Assembly: GCA_964495935.1 (NCBI GenBank)
Contig: CAZBXQ010000001.1
Coordinates: 108,504-172,503 of the forward strand
DNA length: 64,000 nucleotides
Reading direction: 5' to 3'
Source: JAJYSO01 sp964495935
GTDB lineage: Bacteria; Bacteroidota; Bacteroidia; Flavobacteriales; Flavobacteriaceae
The notes beneath the pieces are model-generated. The model was not told the origin of the DNA and searched no databases. It saw only the letters and a list, made by a program, of their open reading frames with translations. Of this stretch, positions 52,434-61,612 are shown in pieces; position 1 is the stretch's first letter; each line of letters begins with the position of its first letter. The position numbers and the translations under genes were made by a program.

Positions 52434-52925
52434 TCAATGTTTGCTTTCTTTTTCCTGCTGATCCGTCTTTTTTTTCGGATACAGCGAGCCTACTCCTTCG
52501 AGATATTTTTTAGGATTGGGATTCCCGCGATGGCAAGTCAGGCAAGACACATCGGTAACCGTTTCTGGCTTGGGATCGGGATAATACGGTTTAAAATAAT
52601 TTTCATTGATCGCATGCGTCATTTCAATCATTCCTCGTGCAATGAGCTTGGTCCTCTTACTATCATCAGGGAAATTCAGCTTGTCCGGACGATCTTTACG
52701 AGGAAGATGACAATAATCACAGCGTACCCCCAATGACTTGGTATAACTTTTCATCAATCCCATCAAACTATCCTTCGTGATATCCTGCGGTAGAACCTTG
52801 AGGTTTTCCCACTCCGATTGCACCTCGACAGACTTATCAGAAAGTGCCGTGCTGGTAAAAGAATAGAATGCAAATCCTGTTCCTATAACAGCTATGCAAT
52901 AAAAAATTGTTCTTATTTTTTTCAT
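52434..52925 (-). CDS. Dihaem c-type cytochrome (reaction-centre cytochrome c subunit-like)
   Basis: A 163-residue exported cytochrome. It has an N-terminal signal or anchor segment (IFYCIAVIGTGFAFYSFTS) and two haem sites, CDYCH at 69-73 and CLTCH at 128-132. The spacing and the motif NLKVLPQDITKDSLMGLM place it with proteins usually labelled photosynthetic reaction centre cytochrome c subunit family. That name reflects homology only; no photosynthesis genes are present. A periplasmic electron-carrier role is likely. It stands alone next to repeat-rich DNA. Confidence 0.85.
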   Translation of the reverse strand: MKKIRTIFYCIAVIGTGFAFYSFTSTALSDKSVEVQSEWENLKVLPQDITKDSLMGLMKSYTKSLGVRCDYCHLPRKDRPDKLNFPDDSKRTKLIARGMIEMTHAINENYFKPYYPDPKPETVTDVSCLTCHRGNPNPKKYLEGVGSLYPKKKTDQQEKESKH

Positions 52926-52951
52926 TGTTTATGTATTTATTAAACCTCTAA

Positions 52952-53094
52952 CCTGCTTAATTCATGAATTTAATTTTGAGGAGATTGAAGGCGCATCAGA
53001 ATCCGCAGAAATAGTAAACTATTTCAAGGATTTCGCAACGCAGAAGGCTTGTCTGCCTGTGGAGGAGCTGTCATCCCAAAATTAAATCAACATT
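52952..53094. repeat. Degenerate inverted repeat element
   Basis: It starts with CCTGCTTAATTCATG, shared exactly with 13796-13810. The outer arms TTTAATTTTG and CAAAATTAAA enclose a nested hairpin, GAATCC-GAAATAG/CTATTTC-GGATT. The whole could fold as one long imperfect hairpin in DNA or RNA. Confidence 0.55.
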
Positions 53095-53827
53095 CTCTTT
53101 TCTCGATCATGTTAAATATAGTGTTTTTATTATTCTACTCTGTTCTAATCAACTTATAATGAGTGATTTTATGTGGGAATATTTTTAAATTGGTGGGTTA
53201 TCTTGTCTAACTACTTACATAACCTACTGATGATTAGTTGTTTATTATTTTTGAAGATCAGATATAATTTGAATTAATACTCTCCTAAAAATGGCATCTC
53301 GAACGCAGTGAGAGATCTTAATCCACGAACAAGAAAAAGATTTCTCCTTTGTCGAAATGACATTCTTTCTATAATAATCTTTGATGTTTCCTGTCATCCA
53401 GAACGCAGTGATGGATCTCTTTTTTCGTTAAATCTACGGATATAAAGATTCCTCCTTCGTCGGAATGACATTCTCTCTATAATAATCTTTGATGTTTCCT
53501 GTCATCCAGCGCAGCGAAGGATCTTTTTTTCTCTTCTGAAACTACAAATGTAAGATTCCTCACTGCGTATCGGAATGAACTGTGCTTAAAAACAAATTTT
53601 TGAAACATCATTTTCGTCGTAAATAGTTTTGTTTTTGCCGATGACAAATCACTCCACAAATTAGATTATAAGACCACTACCTACCGCAGGCAGGGATCAC
53701 ACTCTCCATATATATTCATAGGCTTTACAGTCGCTCTATAAAATTAGTTCTTTTTTGTTAGCGATTAGAAAACGCTATTTGGAATGTAGGCTAAAATAGT
53801 AATCTTTCAGGACTTCAATTATCAATT
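53095..53827. other. Repeat-rich non-coding region
   Basis: The 900-bp interval between the cytochrome and dNK genes contains no gene I accept. It holds the interspersed inverted repeats annotated at 53292-53580, and a CCTACCGCAGGCAGG-type element at 53679-53693. Confidence 0.6.
53292..53580. repeat. Three interspersed inverted-repeat units (period about 108 bp)
   Basis: Each unit begins TGTCATCC or TGGCATCT, continues AGAACGCAGTGA-TGGATCT, and ends in the reverse sense with AGATTCCTCCTTCGTCGGAATGACA or a variant. Units are joined by a nearly identical linker, TTCTCTCTATAATAATCTTT (53371 and following is the first copy, 53471 the second). Outer ends TGTCATcC and GGAATGACA are inverted repeats. 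Confidence 0.75.
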
Positions 53828-54442
53828 TCAGAACAAACCGTAAATTTCGGCATCAATACGATTAATAATCTCTCCCAAATCCTCAGGTTCATCCACAAAA
53901 TTAATTTTATCGACATTGATAATCAGCAATTTTCCTTTATCATACCCTTGAATCCAGGCCTCATAACGCTCATTGAGACGATTGAGATATTCTATAGAAA
54001 TTGAATTTTCATATTCCCGACCCCGCTTCTGAATTTGATCTACCAAATTGGGTACAGTGCTTCGCAAATAAATCAGGAGATCCGGTGCTTCGGTAACCGC
54101 TTCCATCAATTCAAATAAAGACCGATAGCTTTTAAAATCCCGAGCCGTCATTAACCCCATGGCGTGCAAGTTGGGAGCAAAAATATAAGCATCTTCATAA
54201 ATGGTACGATCCTGTATAACATCTTTCTCTTTCTCCCGAATCTGAAGAATCTGCTTAAATCGACTCCCCAAAAAATATACCTGAAGATTAAACGACCATC
54301 GGTCCATACGTTCATAAAAATCCTCCAAATAGGGATTTTCCATAACATCCTCATACTGAGGCTCCCATTTATAATGTTTGGCAAGTAAACGCGTCAATGA
54401 AGTCTTTCCCGCCCCAATATTTCCCGCAATAGCGACATGCAT
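53828..54442 (-). CDS. Deoxynucleoside kinase
   Basis: A 204-residue dNK/dGK-dAK family kinase that phosphorylates deoxynucleosides for nucleotide salvage. The P-loop is GNIGAGKTSLTRLL (residues 7-20). The catalytic Glu-Arg-like motif is QDRTIYEDAYIF, and the lid region is IQKRGREYE. The length fits the family. A TATATTTG box (minus strand, 54486-54493) lies 43 bases upstream. Confidence 0.92.
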   Translation of the reverse strand: MHVAIAGNIGAGKTSLTRLLAKHYKWEPQYEDVMENPYLEDFYERMDRWSFNLQVYFLGSRFKQILQIREKEKDVIQDRTIYEDAYIFAPNLHAMGLMTARDFKSYRSLFELMEAVTEAPDLLIYLRSTVPNLVDQIQKRGREYENSISIEYLNRLNERYEAWIQGYDKGKLLIINVDKINFVDEPEDLGEIINRIDAEIYGLF

Positions 54443-54621
54443 AGTTTTAAATTCTAATTTTTGTTTTTAAATCATTATCAAAAACCAAATATAAAGATAG
54501 CGATTTAAATAGAAGCTCAATTTTTAGGTTAACCCACCCTTCCAAAAGCAAATCCCCGCCCCCATCTTCAAAAGAGCGTGTAAAACAAGAAGGTACAAAT
54601 CTTCCTTCTAAACAAAATATA

Positions 54622-54629
54622 TATATTTG
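54622..54629 (+). promoter_or_regulatory. -7 box of the polysaccharide export operon
   Basis: TATATTTG matches TAnnTTTG, 50 bases before the SLBB export gene; the opposite strand carries another at 54486-54493 for the deoxynucleoside kinase. Confidence 0.5.
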
Positions 54630-54679
54630 TGTTTTATTCATGGATACCGTACTTTACCCCCGCTAAACCGAACCTTCTC

Positions 54680-57247
54680 ATGAAATTCTACAAACGGATT
54701 TTCTCTTTAATCGTACTTTTAGGCATCCTTAGTTTTGCTGTACCGTACCCCGTTTTGGCACAGCGTTCAAACGATTTATCTCAGGTAAAAGTCGATGCGT
54801 TAAGTGATGCACAAATTGAAAACTTTGTGAAGAAGGTTCGTGCCACAGGAATGTCAGACCAGCAACTGGAACAAATTGCTTCGGCGAGAGGGATGAAACC
54901 TGAGGAAATTAAAAAGCTCCGAAAACGGGTCGATGAACTCCATGAAAAGGAAGGAGAGGGAACCGGACAACAAGGAGATCGTACAGAACAGGAATCAGAC
55001 CAAAACCCATTCGGGCTTCGGCAACAGGAACTGGATACCGTTGCACTCAACAATCAGGTTTTAGCTGAGCTCTTTAAAAATTTACGAAAACGCATTTTCG
55101 GACACGAGTTGTTTTACAACAGTAAACCCGGTTTTTCTCCCAATCTCGACATCGCAACCCCGGCTCATTATATGATTGGCACACAAGATGAAATCTTAAT
55201 CGATCTGTATGGAAACTCTGAGGTTTCTTATGCCATTAAAGTCAATCGTGCCGGAAAAATCAATATCCCCAATATCGGTATGGTTACCGTAGCCGGAATG
55301 ACGATCGAACAGGCTCGTACACGCATTACAAATAAAATGAAGTTGATCTATTCGAGTATTGCATCCGGCAAAACCAAAGTCGATATCAGTATTGGTGAAA
55401 TCCGCAATGTTCAGGTCATTCTTGCCGGAGAAGTCACTCAACCGGGAAGTTATACCCTCCCTTCGGTAGCTACCGTTTTCAATGCCTTATATGCAGCCGG
55501 AGGGCCTACGGAAAAAGGGAGCCTCAGAAATATAAAAGTGTTTCGGGAGGGAAAAGAAGTTGCCCATTTGGATGTTTACCGTTTCCTGATATACGGGCAA
55601 TTAGAAGGAAATATCACGTTGCAAGATCAGGATGTGATACTCGTTTCTGCAGCTAATAACCGCGTCCGCGTGGAGGGTGAAGTCAAACGCCCCATGTTTT
55701 TTGATACCAAAGACGGCGACACTTTTTCAGACCTGCTCAAGTATGCCGGAGGATTTACCAATGACGCCTACACCGCTCGTATAAGTGTAGAGCGACGCAC
55801 CGATAAAGAACGAAAAATAAAAGATCTTTATAAAGATCAATTTGATTATTTTCTGGTTCAACGCGGCGACCATTATACGGTAGGAAAAATTCTGGAACGC
55901 TATAAAAACCGAGTACAGATTAAAGGTGCTGTATTCAATCCGGGAACCTACGAACTCACACCCGGTTTATCGCTATCCATGCTCATCAAAAAAGCAGATG
56001 GAGTGACCGAAGATGCCTATATGAAATTGGGCTATATTGATCGTGAAAAAGAGAATTTAGAAACTCAGCGCGTCAATTTTAACGTCGCCGAAGTACTGGC
56101 CGGAACGCAACCCGATATTAAACTACGCAAAGAAGACGTTGTTCATATTTCTTCCCTCTTTGATTTGCGGGATGAATACACCCTTCAAATTGAAGGAGAA
56201 GTTCGAGATCCGGGAACTTATCCCTATCGAGAAGGGGCTACGGTACAAGATCTCATTATGGAAGCCGGGGGGCTTCGCGAAAGCGCAGCCACCGACAAAA
56301 TTGAAATCTCCAGGCGCGTAACCAATGCCGACCCAAGAGATGATAGTGCCTCAACGGCTCGTATATTCTTCGTCGATATACACGACGGCCTCTCGGCAAG
56401 GGAAAACGCAATTGAACTCATGCCCTTTGATTTTGTTACCGTCCGCTCCAAAACCGGATATGAAACTCAAAAAAATGTAAGAATTGAAGGGGAGGTCCTC
56501 TACCCGGGTATTTATACCATACAATCCAAGGATGAACGCATTCGCGACATCATTGAACGCGCCGGAGGGCTGACTTCCTATGCCTACGCACGAGGAGGCT
56601 CGTTAAAAAGAGTTGGGGTTCTATCCTCCAAAGACGGGGAAGCACTGGACAGTCTGGCCGAGAAAAAATTAACCGAATCTGAAAAGTTTATCCTGCAACA
56701 ACGGCGGGAACGGGATAAAGAACACCAACAAGAAATTGAAGAATTGGTCAACAAGAAAAATCAAAAGAGCAACATTGAGGCTGAGGATGCCAGTCGGAGC
56801 TTGAGTCAAAGTATTCGAAACGACTATGTCGGGGTACGAATTGATAAAATCCTCGAAGATGCCGACTATAACGATAATATCCTTGTAGAAGGAGGGGACA
56901 TCATCTATATCCCAAAAAGATTACAAACGGTTCGTGTCAACGGGGAAGTGCTGTCCCCCGTCAACACGGTGTATCGGGAAGGAGCCAGCTTTAAGGAATA
57001 TATTTCTCAGGCGGGAGGATTTTCTCAGGAAGCCATGAAAAGGCGTTCTTACATCGTGTATGCCAATGGCTCTGCCCGGAGTACAAAAAGCTTTTTAGGC
57101 ATAAAATCCTATCCCAAAGTAGAACCCGGAGCCGAAATATTTGTCCCTCAACGCCCGGAAAGAAACCGCATAAGTCCACAGGCTTGGGTTGGATTAGGCA
57201 CCGGATTTGCATCCTTAGCGGCAATCATCATTTCTATTTTTAAATAA
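54680..57247 (+). CDS. SLBB domain polysaccharide export protein (Wza-like)
   Basis: An 855-residue exported protein that likely forms or lines an outer-membrane/periplasmic polysaccharide channel. The signal peptide is M-K-F-Y-K-R-I-F-S through VLAQ (about 28 residues), which sets the start at 54680 rather than 51 bases upstream. A coiled helical region is followed by a poly-export domain (IGTQDEILIDLYGNSEVSYAIKV) and about six repeated SLBB domains, each with a V-x-I-x-G-E-V-x-x-P-G-x-Y core. A C-terminal hydrophobic helix ends the protein. It is 9 bp before the Wzz-like gene. Confidence 0.92.
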   Translation: MKFYKRIFSLIVLLGILSFAVPYPVLAQRSNDLSQVKVDALSDAQIENFVKKVRATGMSDQQLEQIASARGMKPEEIKKLRKRVDELHEKEGEGTGQQGDRTEQESDQNPFGLRQQELDTVALNNQVLAELFKNLRKRIFGHELFYNSKPGFSPNLDIATPAHYMIGTQDEILIDLYGNSEVSYAIKVNRAGKINIPNIGMVTVAGMTIEQARTRITNKMKLIYSSIASGKTKVDISIGEIRNVQVILAGEVTQPGSYTLPSVATVFNALYAAGGPTEKGSLRNIKVFREGKEVAHLDVYRFLIYGQLEGNITLQDQDVILVSAANNRVRVEGEVKRPMFFDTKDGDTFSDLLKYAGGFTNDAYTARISVERRTDKERKIKDLYKDQFDYFLVQRGDHYTVGKILERYKNRVQIKGAVFNPGTYELTPGLSLSMLIKKADGVTEDAYMKLGYIDREKENLETQRVNFNVAEVLAGTQPDIKLRKEDVVHISSLFDLRDEYTLQIEGEVRDPGTYPYREGATVQDLIMEAGGLRESAATDKIEISRRVTNADPRDDSASTARIFFVDIHDGLSARENAIELMPFDFVTVRSKTGYETQKNVRIEGEVLYPGIYTIQSKDERIRDIIERAGGLTSYAYARGGSLKRVGVLSSKDGEALDSLAEKKLTESEKFILQQRRERDKEHQQEIEELVNKKNQKSNIEAEDASRSLSQSIRNDYVGVRIDKILEDADYNDNILVEGGDIIYIPKRLQTVRVNGEVLSPVNTVYREGASFKEYISQAGGFSQEAMKRRSYIVYANGSARSTKSFLGIKSYPKVEPGAEIFVPQRPERNRISPQAWVGLGTGFASLAAIIISIFK

Positions 57248-57256
57248 GAAAAAGAA

Positions 57257-58324
57257 ATGGCACAGGCATCAAATGACCAAGATATCAGAGAGGAGAAAGA
57301 ATCACTTCGGGAGCTCATCCTCCAATTTCAGGGGTGGCTACACTATATTTGGGCTAAAAAATGGATCCTCCTCATCGCCATTCTCCTCGGCAGCATGATC
57401 GGTCTCATCGTAGCTGTAACGACCGAAACCACCTATTCGGCCCGGGTTACCTTTGTCTTAGAAGAAAATAAGGACTCGGCTTCACGTCTCAGTGGTCTGG
57501 CAGCAATGGCAGGAATTAATTTGGGAGGAGCCCGTGGCGGATTATTCGAAGGCGAGAATATTATCGATTTGTTCCAATCCCGAAGAATGCTCACGCAAAC
57601 CCTGCTCTCCCCTGTAGATACGACAAATTCCCAAAACCTATTGGTCGATTCGTATATTGACATGATTAAGGTCGAGGATGAGGAAAAAAGTAAAAGGATG
57701 GCACAAATGGATTTCCACACCCCGCGGACCAAATTCTCAAGAGCACAAGATTCCGTTTTAGGAAAAATCATCAAAAATATTCGTAAGGAAATGCTCAATA
57801 TCTCAAAACCTGAAAAAGGAAGGGGGCAGATCCAGGTAGAAACAAACTCCTACAACGAACTCTTTTCCAAAGCTTTTACCGAAACCCTCGTACAGCAGGT
57901 AACAGATTTCTACATCAAGACCCGCACTAAAAAATCGAAGAAGAACGTAAACGTTTTACAGTTTCAGGTTGATTCGGTGCGTAAAGAGCTGAATGAAGCC
58001 ATCAAAGACGTGGCGTTATCAAACGATTTTAATCTCAATCCGGCTCGGCAAAACCTGCGGGTTGGTTCGGCACAACGACAAGTAGATGTCCAGGCCAATG
58101 AAGCCATTTTAAAAGAATTAGTCAAAAATTTAGAAATCGCAAAAGTAAGCCATCGAAAAGAATCTCCGCTTATTCAAATCATTGATTCCCCCGTTTTTCC
58201 ATTAGACAAAAATTATATCACCAAGCAAAAGGGAATGATTCTCGGCGGCCTGATCGCCGGAATTTTAACCCTCATCGGCTTGGTATGTGTAAAATACTAC
58301 CGGGACATTATGTATGACGATTAA
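57257..58324 (+). CDS. Wzz/Etk-like polysaccharide chain-length regulator
   Basis: A 355-residue inner-membrane protein with helices at both ends (about residues 33-55, KKWILLIAILLGSMIGLIVA, and 325-345, GMILGGLIAGILTLIGLV). The long periplasmic coiled region between them is typical of Wzz co-polymerases. It has no C-terminal kinase domain, so a separate tyrosine kinase, if any, lies elsewhere. It probably works with the upstream export protein to set exopolysaccharide chain length. Confidence 0.9.
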   Translation: MAQASNDQDIREEKESLRELILQFQGWLHYIWAKKWILLIAILLGSMIGLIVAVTTETTYSARVTFVLEENKDSASRLSGLAAMAGINLGGARGGLFEGENIIDLFQSRRMLTQTLLSPVDTTNSQNLLVDSYIDMIKVEDEEKSKRMAQMDFHTPRTKFSRAQDSVLGKIIKNIRKEMLNISKPEKGRGQIQVETNSYNELFSKAFTETLVQQVTDFYIKTRTKKSKKNVNVLQFQVDSVRKELNEAIKDVALSNDFNLNPARQNLRVGSAQRQVDVQANEAILKELVKNLEIAKVSHRKESPLIQIIDSPVFPLDKNYITKQKGMILGGLIAGILTLIGLVCVKYYRDIMYDD

Positions 58325-58414
58325 TACTATTGCCGTTTTGTAAAAATCGGGTTATAGGCTAAAAATAAAGTAGAAAAGGCTTCCATTTGAAAAGGTTCAG
58401 CCCCTTAGTTTACC

Positions 58415-60211
58415 ATGAAACACCTAAAACACTATATCAAAAAACATTTCTCCAGTTTTAGTTTTTTCTACAGCTATCTGCGAAGTAAAATTCTGGTGGC
58501 CTTTGTAATTAGTCTTTTTGTCGGCTTTATCGATGGGATTGGACTCACCATGTTTGTTCCTTTGCTGGAAACTGTGAGTAAGCAGGGATACAAGGAGTCT
58601 ATCGACATCGGAAAATTAGAACTTATTTACGAGAAAATAGAAGCTCTTGGAATCCCGCTGAGCTTAGGAAATATCCTTATTTTAATGCTGCTCTTTTTCA
58701 CCCTGAAAGGAGTCGCCTTCTATGCCAATCAGGTGTATATTGTCATTCTTCAGCAACGGTTTATCCGCAAAGTTCGCCTACGTCTGATTCGCCTTCTCAA
58801 TAATATCCGCTTCAAACATTTTATTACTTCCCATATCGGACGAATTCAAAATACCATGAGTGCCGAAGTCGAGCGTGTATCCCAGGGTTTCCAAAATTAT
58901 TTTAAAGCCCTGCAATACGGTGTTATGGTCTTTGTATATCTGGGGTTTGCCTTTGTTGTCGATGTTCAGTTTGCCTTTTTAGTAGCACTTGGCGGCTTTC
59001 TTACTAATTACCTCTATAAAGTGATCTACAAAAAGACCAAAGGAGCCTCTCGTGATCTGACTCGATTCAACAGCATCTTTCAAGGGCAAATTATTCAACA
59101 CATCAGCCACTTCAAGTACCTTCGATCTACAGGAACCACAAAAACCTATGCCCAAAAACTGGAAGAAACCATACACAATATTGAACACTCCAGAAAGCGA
59201 TTGGGGGTTCTGGGCAGTATCTCAGGAGCAATTCGAGAACCCCTGCTGGTGGCTGTTATCGTCTTGGTAATCTATATTCAAGTTCGTTTTTTAAATGGTA
59301 ATCTGGGAGCCATTATCGTGAGCCTTCTTCTTTTTTATCGGGCCTTAATGGCACTGACGAATATGCAGAATTTCTGGAATAAATATCTCGAAGTTTCCGG
59401 ATCCATCGAAAACGTTCGGGATTTTCAGGAAGAACTAAAAGAACATCAAGAAAAATCGAAGGACCGACCAGCCCCCCAATTCAAATCGCAAATTACGCTC
59501 AAAAAGGTAAACTTCAGTTATGGAGCTACCCCCATTCTAAAAAATATTTCATTAACCATTCCCAAAAACTCGAGTGTGGCTTTCGTGGGCGAAAGCGGAA
59601 GCGGGAAAACAACTTTAGTCAATCTGATTTCAGGGCTATTGATCCCTAATCAAGGGAGTATATATATTGATGACCAGCGGCTGCAAGACCTCGACAAGGA
59701 TTCTTTTCAGGATCAAATCGGATATGTAACTCAAGATCCCGTTATTTTTAACGATACCATCTTTAATAATGTTACCTTCTGGAGTGCCAAAGATAAAAAA
59801 AATCAGACCCGTTTTGCTTCCAGTATTCTTCGTGCCTCTTTAGATGATTTTATAGCGACTCTGCCGGAAAAGGAAGATACCCTCCTTGGTCACAGCGGGA
59901 TTAACCTCAGCGGAGGTCAAAAGCAACGGATATCTATCGCACGAGAACTCTATAAAGACAGTCGGATTTTAATTCTCGACGAGGCCACCTCAGCTCTCGA
60001 TTCTGAAACCGAAGATGCCATTCAAAAAAGTATCGACGCCCTATACGGGCAGTTTACCATACTCATCGTAGCACATCGTCTCTCGACAATTAAAAATGCC
60101 GATAACATTGTGTTGATGAATAAGGGAGAGATCATCGACATCGATAACTTCAATAATTTGATGCGAAAACATAGACGTTTCAAACGTATGGTCGAACTGC
60201 AAGAGCTTTAA
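58415..60211 (+). CDS. ABC transporter, fused permease and ATPase (flippase type)
   Basis: A 598-residue type I exporter half-transporter. Six membrane helices occupy about residues 20-330. The ATPase has Walker A GESGSGKTTLVNL, signature LSGGQKQRIS, Walker B ILILDEATSALD and H-loop IVAHRLST. Its form resembles lipid-linked oligosaccharide flippases such as PglK or MsbA-like proteins. In this locus it may flip lipid-linked sugar units, but a substrate is not shown. Confidence 0.88.
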   Translation: MKHLKHYIKKHFSSFSFFYSYLRSKILVAFVISLFVGFIDGIGLTMFVPLLETVSKQGYKESIDIGKLELIYEKIEALGIPLSLGNILILMLLFFTLKGVAFYANQVYIVILQQRFIRKVRLRLIRLLNNIRFKHFITSHIGRIQNTMSAEVERVSQGFQNYFKALQYGVMVFVYLGFAFVVDVQFAFLVALGGFLTNYLYKVIYKKTKGASRDLTRFNSIFQGQIIQHISHFKYLRSTGTTKTYAQKLEETIHNIEHSRKRLGVLGSISGAIREPLLVAVIVLVIYIQVRFLNGNLGAIIVSLLLFYRALMALTNMQNFWNKYLEVSGSIENVRDFQEELKEHQEKSKDRPAPQFKSQITLKKVNFSYGATPILKNISLTIPKNSSVAFVGESGSGKTTLVNLISGLLIPNQGSIYIDDQRLQDLDKDSFQDQIGYVTQDPVIFNDTIFNNVTFWSAKDKKNQTRFASSILRASLDDFIATLPEKEDTLLGHSGINLSGGQKQRISIARELYKDSRILILDEATSALDSETEDAIQKSIDALYGQFTILIVAHRLSTIKNADNIVLMNKGEIIDIDNFNNLMRKHRRFKRMVELQEL

Positions 60212-60309
60212 AAAGTCAAAAAATTCATACTTTCGTCGTCGTATTCATTCCATTTGAGTCCGTTCTGAATAAGAGTCCGACGGGCGTTCATTATAAAACG
60301 AATAAAAAT

Positions 60310-61476
60310 ATGAAAATAGCAGTAGTCGGAGCCGGTTATGTAGGATTATCCAACGCCGTTCTCTTATCACAGCATAACAGCGTTGTCATTATTGACATCA
60401 TTTCGGAAAAAATAGCATTGTTAAATAAGAGGAAATCGCCCCTCGAAGATCCGGAGATCAAGACCTATCTCACTCAAAAAAAGCTCGATTTTAAAGCCAC
60501 ATTAGATCCTCAGGAAGCATACCAGGAAGCCGATTACATCATTATTGCTACCCCGACGAACTACGACCCAAAGACCAATTATTTCAATACCGAGAGTGTA
60601 GAAGTCGTACTCCGGGAAATCAAAACATGGAACACCGAGGCACTGGTTGTTATAAAATCAACGGTTCCGGTAGGATATACCCGCAAAATCAAGAAAAAAC
60701 TGGATTTTCAGAATATTCTCTTTTCTCCGGAATTCTTACGAGAAGGGAAAGCACTTTACGACAACCTTCACCCTTCACGGATCATCGTAGGAGAAGAGAG
60801 TACGCGAGCAGAACAATTTGCCAATCTTTTAAAAGAAGCGGCGTTAGACAGGGATATTCCGACTCTTTTTACCGGATCTACCGAAGCCGAGGCTATAAAA
60901 TTATTTTCAAATACGTATTTGGCAATGCGCGTAGCTTTCTTCAATGAACTTGACAGCTATGCCCAAACCAACGGCTTAGAAACCCGGCAAATCATCGAAG
61001 GTGTGGGATTAGACCCCCGCATCGGCACCCATTATAACAATCCTTCTTTCGGCTATGGCGGTTACTGTCTTCCTAAAGACACCAAACAATTATTGGCCAA
61101 TTATCAATCGGTACCTAACAATCTCATCCGGGCCATTGTCGATGCCAATCGTACCCGAAAAGACTTTATTGCCGATACGATCATCGCCAAAAAACCCAAA
61201 AAAGTGGGAATCTACCGACTGATCATGAAAACCGGATCTGATAATTTTAGATCTTCTTCCATTCAAGGGGTCATGAAACGAATAAAAGCCAAAGGTATTG
61301 AGGTCATTGTTTATGAACCGGTCCTTCAGGAAGAAAAGTTTTTTGGTTCTAAAGTAATACGGGATCCTCGGGAATTCAAAAAACAAGCTGATATTATCGT
61401 CGCCAACCGGATGCATAAAACATTAATCGATGTTAAAGACAAAGTCTTTACCCGCGACCTTTTTGGAAACGATTAA
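60310..61476 (+). CDS. ugd: UDP-glucose 6-dehydrogenase (nucleotide sugar dehydrogenase)
   Basis: A 388-residue enzyme of the same length as E. coli Ugd, oxidising UDP-glucose to UDP-glucuronate for polysaccharide synthesis. The NAD-binding motif is VVGAGYVGLSNAVL. The catalytic Cys lies in FGYGGYCLPKDTKQLL, and C-terminal substrate residues are in YRLIMKTGSDNFRSSSIQG. Other UDP-sugar dehydrogenases share this fold, but similarity to Ugd is strong. It lies 98 bp after the ABC gene. Confidence 0.92.
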   Translation: MKIAVVGAGYVGLSNAVLLSQHNSVVIIDIISEKIALLNKRKSPLEDPEIKTYLTQKKLDFKATLDPQEAYQEADYIIIATPTNYDPKTNYFNTESVEVVLREIKTWNTEALVVIKSTVPVGYTRKIKKKLDFQNILFSPEFLREGKALYDNLHPSRIIVGEESTRAEQFANLLKEAALDRDIPTLFTGSTEAEAIKLFSNTYLAMRVAFFNELDSYAQTNGLETRQIIEGVGLDPRIGTHYNNPSFGYGGYCLPKDTKQLLANYQSVPNNLIRAIVDANRTRKDFIADTIIAKKPKKVGIYRLIMKTGSDNFRSSSIQGVMKRIKAKGIEVIVYEPVLQEEKFFGSKVIRDPREFKKQADIIVANRMHKTLIDVKDKVFTRDLFGND

Positions 61477-61612
61477 AGGGCGTTCCCGGGGATTTAAAAA
61501 CAGTGTATAAAGAATAACAATATAAATTTACTTAACTTTAGAATCTGAAATAAGACCATTCATACAGCAATCACCCTACTCTTTATATCGTGAATTAACA
61601 AGTATTAAAAAC

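Noticed and set aside
52434..52925. Photosynthetic reaction-centre cytochrome
   Set aside because: Only family resemblance supports the name; it has two haem sites instead of four and the window has no photosynthesis genes.
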